This document shows, one piece after another, positions 12,535 through 17,667 of a stretch of 28,054 nt of DNA. The notes beneath the pieces are model-generated. The model made no database searches and was not told where the DNA came from. It saw nothing but the letters and a program-made list of their open reading frames with translations. Each line of letters starts with the position of its first letter. Position 1 is the first letter of the stretch. The stretch covers positions 1 to 28,054 of IMG/VR virus record IMGVR_UViG_3300050821_004203; one strand, 5' to 3'. A program made the position numbers and the translations under genes. This DNA comes from a virus.

Positions 12535-12828
12535 TCAGTCTTGATTCAGACTGCGCTCTCTGTAGCTCTGCGCTGCGCTCTCGCTGAATACGTTGACATC
12601 GTTCGAGTAGACGATCTGTGAGCTAAGCTCTGCTACGTCAGACAAAAAACGCTGACGCGCTAGCGCTGCGCTCAGTCTCTTCTGCTCATCGATGCGACGA
12701 TACAGCACAGCGTCTAGCTGCTCGTCTAGCGTCTTCGCTGCGAAGTTAGAGTGATATGCTTTTTCGATCTGTTCACAGACTGCGCTGCGATACTGCGCTT
12801 CTGTGTGTGTGCAAGATACGCGTGTCAT
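12535..12828 (-). CDS. hypothetical helical protein, 97 residues
   Basis: Start ATG 12828 behind AGAGAGAAAC was chosen because the longer frame to 12888 runs through the promoter and hairpin. The product begins MTRVSCTHTEAQYRSAVCEQ and contains RRIDEQKRLSAALARQRFLS; it is helical and polar. No family recognised. Its codons are unusually rich in AGCGC/GCGCT strings compared with neighbours. It is the first gene leftward from the divergent region 12829-13250. Confidence 0.72.
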   Translation of the reverse strand: MTRVSCTHTEAQYRSAVCEQIEKAYHSNFAAKTLDEQLDAVLYRRIDEQKRLSAALARQRFLSDVAELSSQIVYSNDVNVFSESAAQSYRERSLNQD

Positions 12829-12843
12829 GTTTCTCTCTTTTCT

Positions 12844-12860
12844 GATCGCTTGAGACGATC
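12844..12860 (-). promoter_or_regulatory. leader hairpin with CTCAAG loop
   Basis: On the minus strand GATCG, loop TCTCAAG, CGATC: a perfect 5-bp stem ending 15 nt before ATG 12828, followed by AGAAAAGAGAGAAAC. It lies downstream of the promoter at 12875-12904. Confidence 0.72.
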
Positions 12861-12874
12861 TCGATTCTGTGAAG

Positions 12875-12904
12875 AGTGTAGCGCACAAGCGCGATTGTTG
12901 TCAA
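12875..12904 (-). promoter_or_regulatory. sigma70-like promoter
   Basis: TTGACA at 12899-12904, 18-bp spacer, -10 TACACT at 12875-12880. A second TTGACA lies 7 bp further upstream (12906-12911). It lacks the CCCC prefix of the other minus-strand promoters. Confidence 0.75.
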
Positions 12905-12936
12905 GTGTCAAATGAGTAAACACGTCACTTTTTTCT

Positions 12937-13083
12937 ATTCGCTTTTCATTCGCATTGCATATATTGTATCGTGCTACGATATATCATTCTATGAGATATG
13001 CGAAGCGAAGACGCTGCGAAGCGAATGTATGTAGAGAAGTGTAAAGAGCCTCTTAACAATGTTATTCGCTTTCCTTTCGCATT
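12937..13083. repeat. TTCGC/GCGAA repeat region (iteron-like)
   Basis: Two 20-bp direct repeats (12937-12956 and 13064-13083, 18 of 20 identical) each hold two TTCGC pentamers 11 bp apart. Between them at 13000-13025 lie four GCGAA in the opposite orientation with offsets 0, 5, 16 and 21. A palindrome TATCGT-GCT-ACGATA is at 12967-12981, within flanking GCATAT / ATATGC. A further palindrome TCTGAG-AATC-CTCAGA lies at 13100-13115. This occupies most of the 422-bp gene-free divergent region 12829-13250; 13116-13210 holds nothing I recognise. Confidence 0.75.
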
Positions 13084-13213
13084 AACTAGATCGATAACAT
13101 CTGAGAATCCTCAGAGAAACCAAGAATGCTTTTTCGCCTCAATTCGGTGGCTCTATCTATTTCCGTGAGGCATTTCCAAAGGCAAGGCTAAAATTTTCCG
13201 GCCTCTCGTAAAT

Positions 13214-13243
13214 TTGACAATGTATATAAGTTTATGATACGTT
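13214..13243 (+). promoter_or_regulatory. promoter of second leaderless ribbon-helix-helix gene
   Basis: TTGACA at 13214-13219, 18-bp spacer, -10 TACGTT at 13238-13243, 7 bp before ATG 13251. The geometry is the same as at 11032-11067. The -10 is weak, so a repressed or activator-dependent promoter is possible. Confidence 0.62.
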
Positions 13244-13251
13244 ATATAACA
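13221..13251. promoter_or_regulatory. imperfect operator-like inverted repeat
   Basis: TGTATATAA, 12-bp centre, TTATATAACA. The arms pair with one inserted base (TGT-ATATAA against TGTTATATAA). It covers spacer, -10 and start codon of the second ribbon-helix-helix gene, where autorepression would act. Confidence 0.6.
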
Positions 13252-13388
13252 TGAAAATGATTTCACTCCTTCTCAGAGAATCCCAACTTCAACATCTGAG
13301 GGAACTGTCTCGAAAAACAGGCGCTCCCGTATCCGAGTTGATAAGAAGGGCGATAGAGAGATATCTGGTATGGAGGGAATCTCGATGA
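13251..13388 (+). CDS. ribbon-helix-helix regulator 2
   Basis: A 45-residue protein, MKMISLLLRESQLQHLRELS onward, with TGAPVSELIRRAIERYLVW: strand, helix, Pro-Val-Ser turn, helix, as in CopG/Arc-type regulators. There is no ribosome site and the predicted transcript starts at the ATG, so it is probably leaderless. The stop overlaps ATG 13385 of the endonuclease VII-like gene (ATGA), so the two are co-expressed. It may repress its own promoter through 13221-13251. Confidence 0.8.
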   Translation: MKMISLLLRESQLQHLRELSRKTGAPVSELIRRAIERYLVWRESR

Positions 13389-13840
13389 GATATGCGCCAA
13401 TAAAAAAGTGTCCTCATGACTTAACAAATCCCGAGAATGTTTATCGCTACGTCTACGGCATCTTCTGCAAGGCTTGTATTAATGCCCGAAAGAGAGATGA
13501 GAGACACGGACCGGGAGCTGCCCAATACTTTGAATCTCGACTAAAGAAACAGAAAGGTCTGTGTGATATCTGCCGTTTATTTATGAAGCGCCCACAACAA
13601 GATCATGACCACTCCTGCTGTCCCAATGAGTTTTTAGTCGGCAGACAGTATCGCATTAGTTCCTGTGGCAATTGTCTTCGCTCTTTGCTATGCACTCGGT
13701 GTAATACCCTGCTGGGGTATATTGAGAGAACCTTAACACTGTACCCCAGCTTGAGAATTGATCCGAAAGACCAGTGGCTTCTCAAAGCACATAAGTATGT
13801 TTGGAAGTGGCGGAAAATATACGACAAAGCGAAGGCTTAG
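13385..13840 (+). CDS. endonuclease VII-like HNH nuclease
   Basis: A 151-residue member of the recombination endonuclease VII (His-Me finger) family. Cys60-x2-Cys63 is followed by DHDH at 73-76 (catalytic His/metal region), then C94-x2-C97 and LLC103-TR-C106-N107-TLLG, the usual closing motif. An extra N-terminal Cys set (C9, C28, C31) may bind another zinc. T4 endonuclease VII resolves branched DNA before packaging; many small phage relatives are nicking or homing enzymes, so the role is open. Start ATG 13385 has a GGAGGG site inside the preceding gene. Confidence 0.9.
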   Translation: MRYAPIKKCPHDLTNPENVYRYVYGIFCKACINARKRDERHGPGAAQYFESRLKKQKGLCDICRLFMKRPQQDHDHSCCPNEFLVGRQYRISSCGNCLRSLLCTRCNTLLGYIERTLTLYPSLRIDPKDQWLLKAHKYVWKWRKIYDKAKA

Positions 13841-13846
13841 AGCCCC

Positions 13847-13875
13847 TTGACAAGGAAAAGTCAAGTCTCTATGCT
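13847..13875 (+). promoter_or_regulatory. sigma70-like promoter, CCCCTTGACA class (plus strand)
   Basis: CCCC then TTGACA at 13847-13852, 17-bp spacer, -10 TATGCT at 13870-13875. It drives the gene at 13912 and is the only plus-strand member of the CCCCTTGACA set. Confidence 0.78.
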
Positions 13876-13911
13876 TGCACAAAATCGCAGTACACAAAGG
13901 AGAACACTACT

Positions 13912-14220
13912 ATGACAGCAGCAAGAGCTAACGCATGGTCAGGCATGACAAAGCAAGAGAGATCCGACGAGATGAAGCGCAGGAGACAAGTAGCAGCCAA
14001 CAGAAAACTTCAGCTTACACCCAAGAACAGTGCGGCGAGACCTGTCTCTGTGCTGGACAAAGTAAAGTCTCTCTTTGAAGAGATTGAGGCTGAGATCGCA
14101 GTAACGGCAAATAAGATCCAGCGCATTCAACTGGACTTGCAGACAGCCCAGACAGAATTGGCGAATCTCAGCGCCATGAGAAACAGGTTGGCAGCTGCTG
14201 GAGGAGATAATGAGGCGTGA
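13912..14220 (+). CDS. basic coiled-coil protein, 102 residues
   Basis: ATG 13912 lies behind AAAGGAGAACACTACT. The N-terminus is ARANAWSGMTKQERSDEMKR, a basic stretch of a type common in small phage proteins. The C-terminal half is a long coiled coil (SLFEEIEAEIAVTANKIQRI, then heptads). No enzymatic motif. A DNA-associated or structural role is possible; family not recognised. Confidence 0.75.
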   Translation: MTAARANAWSGMTKQERSDEMKRRRQVAANRKLQLTPKNSAARPVSVLDKVKSLFEEIEAEIAVTANKIQRIQLDLQTAQTELANLSAMRNRLAAAGGDNEA

Positions 14221-14259
14221 GCGTCTGCAAGACCTCACTCCGGGGATGGACTAACTCAC

Positions 14260-14288
14260 TTGACACCCTTTACAGAATTCGCTACACT
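14260..14288 (+). promoter_or_regulatory. sigma70-like promoter
   Basis: TTGACA at 14260-14265, 17-bp spacer, -10 TACACT at 14283-14288, 28 bp before ATG 14316. The TACACT hexamer is shared with several minus-strand promoters. Confidence 0.78.
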
Positions 14289-14315
14289 TTCTCAGCACAT
14301 AGAAAGCAGGTGCAC

Positions 14316-14519
14316 ATGGCAATCGAGCGTATTCCTCGGTACAACTTCGGCGACTTCATCGAGAAAGCGCAGAAAAGCCTAAAAGTGATCGTCTGGGCTG
14401 AGTCAGGGGACAGAGTCGTTGAGGCTTACACTTGTGATACGCAGCAGGAGGTTCTGGCTGTTAAGAACCTCTTAGCCTCGCAAGGCGAGATATACCAGAC
14501 CCAGGAGTATCAGGCATGA
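14316..14519 (+). CDS. hypothetical protein, 67 residues
   Basis: ATG 14316 behind GCAGGTGCAC was chosen because the longer frame to 14217 crosses the promoter at 14260. The product begins MAIERIPRYNFGDFIEKAQK and ends EIYQTQEYQA, a small alpha/beta protein. No family recognised. The stop overlaps the next start (ATGA). Confidence 0.75.
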   Translation: MAIERIPRYNFGDFIEKAQKSLKVIVWAESGDRVVEAYTCDTQQEVLAVKNLLASQGEIYQTQEYQA

Positions 14520-14671
14520 CTGAGAATCTTCAGCGTGAGATGAATGACAAGTGGAAAAGACCGCAACAGGCATTTTGCGATTGCGGCGTATTCGCCAAAC
14601 TGACAATCTACGGAAGCTGTCAGAGATGCGGTCGGGACGTGCGCCCATTGAGCGCCAAGGAGAAGGGATAA
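14516..14671 (+). CDS. zinc-ribbon protein, 51 residues
   Basis: ATG 14516 overlaps the previous stop and follows CAGGAG. The product begins MTENLQREMNDKWKRPQQAF and has CDCG then CQRCGRDV, a compact two-knuckle zinc ribbon. The last codons and the stop at 14669-14671 run into the tRNA-like sequence that begins at 14676. Confidence 0.72.
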   Translation: MTENLQREMNDKWKRPQQAFCDCGVFAKLTIYGSCQRCGRDVRPLSAKEKG

Positions 14672-14675
14672 GGCG

Positions 14676-14725
14676 CACGTCTGGGGGACGTGAGGTCGAG
14701 AGTTCAAATCTCTCCAGCCCGACCA
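14676..14725 (+). other. 3' half of a tRNA-Pro(GGG)-like sequence
   Basis: Anticodon stem CACGT / ACGTG with loop CTGGGGG (T33, anticodon GGG, G37), variable loop AGGTC, T stem GAGAG / CTCTC with loop TTCAAAT, 3' acceptor strand CAGCCCG, discriminator A and encoded CCA. G72 and A73 fit proline tRNAs. No matching 5' half (CGGGCTG and D arm) precedes it; those positions belong to the 51-residue gene. This is how an attP core derived from a host tRNA looks, but no integrase is within the window. A tRNA remnant is the alternative. Confidence 0.65.
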
Positions 14726-14759
14726 TTTTGAGGGTCAAATATCGGTTGCCCGAGTTCGA

Positions 14760-14801
14760 CCATGGTTTCGGAAGTGTAAAAGCGGGTGCGCTCAACCATG
14801 G
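14760..14801. repeat. inverted repeat CCATGGTT / AACCATGG
   Basis: Perfect 8-bp arms separated by 26 bp, each containing the palindrome CCATGG, 35 bp downstream of the tRNA-like sequence. The gap 14726-14945 holds no gene I can support; this is its only clear structure. Confidence 0.6.
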
Positions 14802-14945
14802 CGACTCTTCGAGCGTAAAGGACAGACATGTCCGAGACGAATTACTGTCTCACATACCGAAGGGCCACAAGTTTAGATGTGCCAGTGTAGGTTTGAATTC
14901 GGGGCGCGTGTGGCTGCGGAAGCGGAGCAGGGGAAGGAGAAGTAA

Positions 14946-15395
14946 ATGACGCCGGAAGAGTTTTGGCAAACGTGGAAACCGAGCAACAGGAAAGATTTCA
15001 CGTTTGAGTTAGCCGAAGACTATGCAGGGGCCGAGAACGCCGCCCTCGCGCAGCAGGTAGCGGAACTGACACGGAATATCGAAACGGGTTTCATGAATGG
15101 CGCTTATGCTCGCTTACAGGAACTTCAAGCCGCCGAGAGACGGGTAGCGGAACTGAAAGCCGAACGCGCCCTGATGCGGGATGCCACAAACAAGGAACTG
15201 GTAAGCCTGCGGGAAAGTTGGAACGAGGCCGAGCGCAAGATCGCAGAACTGCGGGAAGCGATTGGTAGGGAACTGGTGCGTGAAATACCCTGCTACCACT
15301 GCCGCAAACGATTCATACCAGAGCGCAAAGAACTTGAAGCCGATACCGAGCGTGCTCTAGCCCCCGGCGCAGAGCCATCGGAGGAGAAGAAATGA
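14946..15395 (+). CDS. coiled-coil protein with C-terminal Cys pair
   Basis: ATG 14946 lies behind GGAAGGAGAAGTAA. It is 149 residues long. The N-terminus is MTPEEFWQTWKPSNRKDFTF. Residues ~30-110 are a continuous coiled coil (QELQAAERRVAELKAERALM and similar). Near the C-terminus is IPCYHCRKRFIPERKELEAD, a C-x2-C that could bind zinc with another partner. The tail is acidic. No family recognised; the stop overlaps the next start (ATGA). Confidence 0.78.
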   Translation: MTPEEFWQTWKPSNRKDFTFELAEDYAGAENAALAQQVAELTRNIETGFMNGAYARLQELQAAERRVAELKAERALMRDATNKELVSLRESWNEAERKIAELREAIGRELVREIPCYHCRKRFIPERKELEADTERALAPGAEPSEEKK

Positions 15396-15586
15396 AGATT
15401 CTTGAATCGAAGCAGCATCGACGTATGAGGCTGGCTCGAACGGCGAGGCACATTGCCAAACGCGCCAAGAAACAGGGCCTATCGCCTCTGGAGTACATGG
15501 CCGGAGTGATTCAGCGTGCTTGGTCTCGATCCTCACAGCTTCATTACCGCGCCGCAAAGCAAATCGCGGCAGAATTGGGATACTGA
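15392..15586 (+). CDS. small basic protein, 64 residues
   Basis: ATG 15392 (GGAGGAGAAG site, ATGA overlap). The product begins MKILESKQHRRMRLARTARH and is Arg/Lys/His rich throughout, ending RAAKQIAAELGY. It is helical; nucleic-acid binding is likely from charge but no motif is diagnostic. Confidence 0.72.
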   Translation: MKILESKQHRRMRLARTARHIAKRAKKQGLSPLEYMAGVIQRAWSRSSQLHYRAAKQIAAELGY

Positions 15587-15589
15587 GCC

Positions 15590-15856
15590 ATGAACATCGA
15601 CATCGAAGAACTGATGTGGTGGGCTATGGCGCAAGCCCCCTCTGAACCATCACCGTGTGGGCCCTACGTCTCTGAACGCCGTGCCGTGCGGCTGGAGTTC
15701 GGCGAAGAGGCGATCCCGCAAGGCCAATACTTCGTGTCAGGCATCGTGGCCCGCGTCTACCTGCGCGACCCAAGGTGCTTCCACGGCTCAACTCTCGAAG
15801 TAGATTATCCGCCGAAGTGCGAGTGTGGACCTATCGCGGAAAGGCGGCTCGGGTGA
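15590..15856 (+). CDS. hypothetical protein, 88 residues
   Basis: ATG 15590 lies 3 bp after the previous stop. The product begins MNIDIEELMWWAMAQAPSEP, has several Pro/Cys residues and ends CECGPIAERRLG. The last codons and stop are in the 25-bp repeat that recurs at 17167-17191, where the same PIAERRLG ending closes a 23-codon chimeric frame. No family recognised. Confidence 0.7.
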   Translation: MNIDIEELMWWAMAQAPSEPSPCGPYVSERRAVRLEFGEEAIPQGQYFVSGIVARVYLRDPRCFHGSTLEVDYPPKCECGPIAERRLG

Positions 15857-15857
15857 A
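15833..15857 (+). repeat. 25-bp exact repeat R1, copy 1
   Basis: Begins ATCGCGGAAAGGCGG and ends at GGGTGAA. It encodes PIAERRLG, the stop, and the GTGA start of the next membrane protein. The second copy is at 17167-17191. Confidence 0.92.
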
Positions 15858-15960
15858 ATCCCTCGCCGTGCTTCTGGAATTCTTCGATCTCCCGAGTTAC
15901 TTACTTGGCTGCGCGATCAGTATTTTGCTTATGTTCATTTTTTATCGGAGGAAGCCGTGA
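15853..15960 (+). CDS. 35-residue single-span membrane protein
   Basis: GTG 15853 overlaps the previous stop (GTGA). The product begins MKSLAVLLEFFDLPSYLLGC and continues with AISILLMFIFYRRKP: one transmembrane helix followed by a basic cytoplasmic end. It could be a tiny inner-membrane factor. It is one of several mini-proteins in this cluster that share start modules. Function unknown. Confidence 0.6.
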   Translation: MKSLAVLLEFFDLPSYLLGCAISILLMFIFYRRKP

Positions 15961-16502
15961 AATCTATCACTGTACTTTCAGTTATTGCGGTTTGTTTACC
16001 GTTGGTTGTAACCTCCGACGCTCCGCCGTCCTACAAGGGTCTGGTATGCATGGGGTGGGTAAAGCCCGAAGCACAGGCCTTGGCTGATGGAGATTCTCAG
16101 GGCGAGAATTTAGTGGTTAACACCCCACTCACCGAAAACGAAAAAAGAGAATTGTATTATGCGCGGCAAGAGGAAGAGGTTGCCATGCACAAAGAGTCAG
16201 CAATCGAGAACTCAATACTTAACCATCATCACTTGCTATTTCCTTTATCGCCTGGTAGCGAATGGCTCCGGGAAGGTCCGTGCGGCGATACTCCGATGAT
16301 TCGCTTGGATGAATACCACATTACTCAATTCGTGCCATCGAATCCCAAGTACCCCGCCAACGATGACGTGATGATGGCCTTCTACCATGCGAATCCTACC
16401 GAATGTCGGGCCTACTTTGCCGAGATGCGGAAACGGGCGGTCCCCGCGAAGTACGGAAATGATATGACTGAGAAGTACTCACCAAACGGGAGGAAGCCAT
16501 GA
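15957..16502 (+). CDS. secreted hypothetical protein, 181 residues
   Basis: Start GTG 15957 behind GGAGGAAGCC, overlapping the previous stop (GTGA). The signal peptide is MKSITVLSVIAVCLPLVVTS, with cleavage likely before DAPPS. The mature protein is polar and His/Tyr containing (HHHLLFPLSPGSEWLREGPC). It ends SPNGRKP in the module that precedes the next MNRIAVFLLC start. No family recognised; periplasmic or exported location is inferred from the signal peptide. Confidence 0.72.
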   Translation: MKSITVLSVIAVCLPLVVTSDAPPSYKGLVCMGWVKPEAQALADGDSQGENLVVNTPLTENEKRELYYARQEEEVAMHKESAIENSILNHHHLLFPLSPGSEWLREGPCGDTPMIRLDEYHITQFVPSNPKYPANDDVMMAFYHANPTECRAYFAEMRKRAVPAKYGNDMTEKYSPNGRKP

Positions 16503-16530
16503 ACCGAATCGCTGTGTTCCTGCTCTGTGT
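16492..16530 (+). repeat. 39-bp exact repeat R2, copy 1
   Basis: Starts at GGAAGCCATGAACCG, covers the ATGA overlap and the codons for MNRIAVFLLCV, and ends TGCTCTGTGT. An identical copy is at 17362-17400. It is a portable ribosome site plus signal-peptide start. Confidence 0.93.
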
Positions 16531-17122
16531 GGGGATGGCCGCGCAAACGAATGGCGATAATCACTGTCATCACATCGTTGGTGTAGCAGGCGAGCTATTA
16601 ACCGACAACTGGGCGAAGTGCGGGAACGTCATGGTCGTGCCCCCTTGTTCTCCAGGTATGGATTGCACCGCGTTTATTTATGGCGAACCGTCTGAGTCGT
16701 CGCTCGACGTGCCTGCTGTCAAGCCGAAGAAGGCCGCGCCGAAATCTACGTTTGTAATCTCGGACTGCCCGAAAGACGGAACGGTGGTCCATGCCAAGGA
16801 CAGGCTGTGGGCCATCTCGAATTCCGGCTGCACGGTTTGGACGAAGAAGGAGTGGGACGAGGCACAGGCAAGAACTAGCGGGTTCGGGACGCACGAGGAG
16901 CACACTAGCGGCGTGCTGACTCAAATGCTTCCCCCGGGCTTCACAACATTAGACTGCATACATTGCGAGCCGATTGACACGCCAGCGCTCCACATTAACC
17001 CGAAGTGTTCGGGCGGATGCGTACCACCGCCCGATTATTGGACCTGCGCCGACAAGTCCCGCATCCTTGAGCACGACGAGAACGATCCGCCGAAGTACTG
17101 GTGCAGGAAGGTGCAGCCATGA
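16499..17122 (+). CDS. secreted Cys-rich protein, 207 residues
   Basis: ATG 16499 overlaps the previous stop (ATGA). The signal peptide is MNRIAVFLLCVGMAAQTNGD. The mature part has about 14 Cys (for example CHHIVG, MDCTAF, LDCIHCEP and KCSGGCVPPPDYWTCADKS), suggesting several disulfides in an oxidising compartment. The end KVQP is shared with the phosphatase at 17664-18158. No family recognised. Confidence 0.75.
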   Translation: MNRIAVFLLCVGMAAQTNGDNHCHHIVGVAGELLTDNWAKCGNVMVVPPCSPGMDCTAFIYGEPSESSLDVPAVKPKKAAPKSTFVISDCPKDGTVVHAKDRLWAISNSGCTVWTKKEWDEAQARTSGFGTHEEHTSGVLTQMLPPGFTTLDCIHCEPIDTPALHINPKCSGGCVPPPDYWTCADKSRILEHDENDPPKYWCRKVQP

Positions 17123-17143
17123 CCCGCTTCTCCAAAGACGCGC
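17108..17143 (+). repeat. 36-bp exact repeat R3, copy 1
   Basis: Starts AAGGTGCAGCCATGACC and ends at GACGCGC. It encodes KVQP, the stop, the ATGA overlap and MTRFSKDA. An identical copy is at 18144-18179. Confidence 0.93.
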
Positions 17144-17190
17144 TTCTCGCTCTCTTGCTGACCCCCATCGCGGAAAGGCGGCTCGGGTGA
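17119..17190 (+). pseudogene. 23-codon chimeric remnant of two duplicated modules
   Basis: ATG 17119 overlaps the previous stop. The frame reads MTRFSKDALLALLLTPIAER then RLG. Its first part equals the start of the 67-residue gene at 18155 and its end equals the last residues of the gene at 15590. It looks like a junction left when R3 and R1 modules were joined. Whether it is translated is unclear; it keeps stop-start coupling on both sides. Confidence 0.65.
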
Positions 17191-17191
17191 A
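17167..17191 (+). repeat. 25-bp exact repeat R1, copy 2
   Basis: Identical to 15833-15857. In both places it is followed by a GTG-started membrane protein, although the sequences diverge after the second codon. Confidence 0.92.
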
Positions 17192-17372
17192 TTTCATCAA
17201 AACGTTCTTGGCAGTGGCATTCATTATAGGCAGTGGCTTAGCGTGGGGCGTTGTAACCATCGTCCTGATCATATACGTTAGCGACAAGCCAGCATGGATG
17301 CTGCCACTTCCTTTTCTGTGGTTTGTCTTGGGCGTAACAATCGTATCTATGTTGGAGGAGCGGAAGCCATGA
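17187..17372 (+). CDS. two-span membrane protein, 61 residues
   Basis: GTG 17187 overlaps the previous stop (GTGA). Two transmembrane segments, FLAVAFIIGSGLAWGVVTIV and LPFLWFVLGVTIVSML, are joined by a short YVSDKPAWM turn; it ends EERKP. Holins have this size and topology and small phage membrane proteins of unknown role do too. I see no endolysin next to it, so holin is only a possibility. Confidence 0.7.
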   Translation: MNFIKTFLAVAFIIGSGLAWGVVTIVLIIYVSDKPAWMLPLPFLWFVLGVTIVSMLEERKP

Positions 17373-17400
17373 ACCGAATCGCTGTGTTCCTGCTCTGTGT
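17362..17400 (+). repeat. 39-bp exact repeat R2, copy 2
   Basis: Identical to 16492-16530. It gives the 83-residue gene the same ribosome site and MNRIAVFLLCV start. Confidence 0.93.
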
Positions 17401-17620
17401 CTTATCGGTCAACGTGCTGCTGGTGGACGTTGTGGCCTACCGCGTGGATAGATCGCTGCGGAGTCAACGGGATTTAACGTGCGACTTCTTCCGGCCATAT
17501 CACGAATCGGATACGCTCCGCATCTCGATGGGCGGGGGGGTTAATCACAGCGAACTCCACTTCTACGGCTGCGATGCCAACGGCCACAAGTACCGCTTCT
17601 GGGAGGAGCGTGCGAAATGA
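17369..17620 (+). CDS. small secreted or membrane-anchored protein, 83 residues
   Basis: ATG 17369 overlaps the previous stop (ATGA). The N-terminal hydrophobic segment MNRIAVFLLCVLSVNVLLVD is a signal peptide or anchor. The rest is polar with two Cys (LTCDFF and YGCDANGHKYRF). It ends FWEERAK. No family recognised. Confidence 0.7.
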   Translation: MNRIAVFLLCVLSVNVLLVDVVAYRVDRSLRSQRDLTCDFFRPYHESDTLRISMGGGVNHSELHFYGCDANGHKYRFWEERAK

Positions 17621-17667
17621 CGAGATTTCTGGGTGTGTTTCTGCTGTGTGTGGGGATGGGAAAATGA
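17617..17667 (+). CDS. 16-residue signal-peptide-like mini-ORF (remnant or leader peptide)
   Basis: ATG 17617 overlaps the previous stop and TGA overlaps ATG 17664 of the phosphatase. The product is MTRFLGVFLLCVGMGK, close to the MNRIAVFLLCVGMA signal peptide of the gene at 16499. It looks like a decayed copy of that start module, now serving as a coupling leader for the phosphatase. Confidence 0.5.
   Translation: MTRFLGVFLLCVGMGK

Noticed and set aside
14633-14725. Complete 90-nt tRNA with a long variable arm starting at CGGGACG
   Set aside because: Two of seven acceptor pairs fail, the D loop lacks the GG pair and no anticodon arm can be placed, so only the 3' half is supported.
14472-14949. 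Long frames on both strands over the tRNA-like sequence (giving peptides such as RFELSTSRPP and REVESSNLSSPT)
   Set aside because: These are well-known spurious translations of tRNA sequence; the plus-strand frame also lacks a ribosome site and overlaps two better-supported genes.
17187-17372. Holin call for the two-span membrane protein
   Set aside because: Size and topology fit, but no endolysin or other lysis gene adjoins it and its start is part of a duplicated module used by unrelated membrane proteins.
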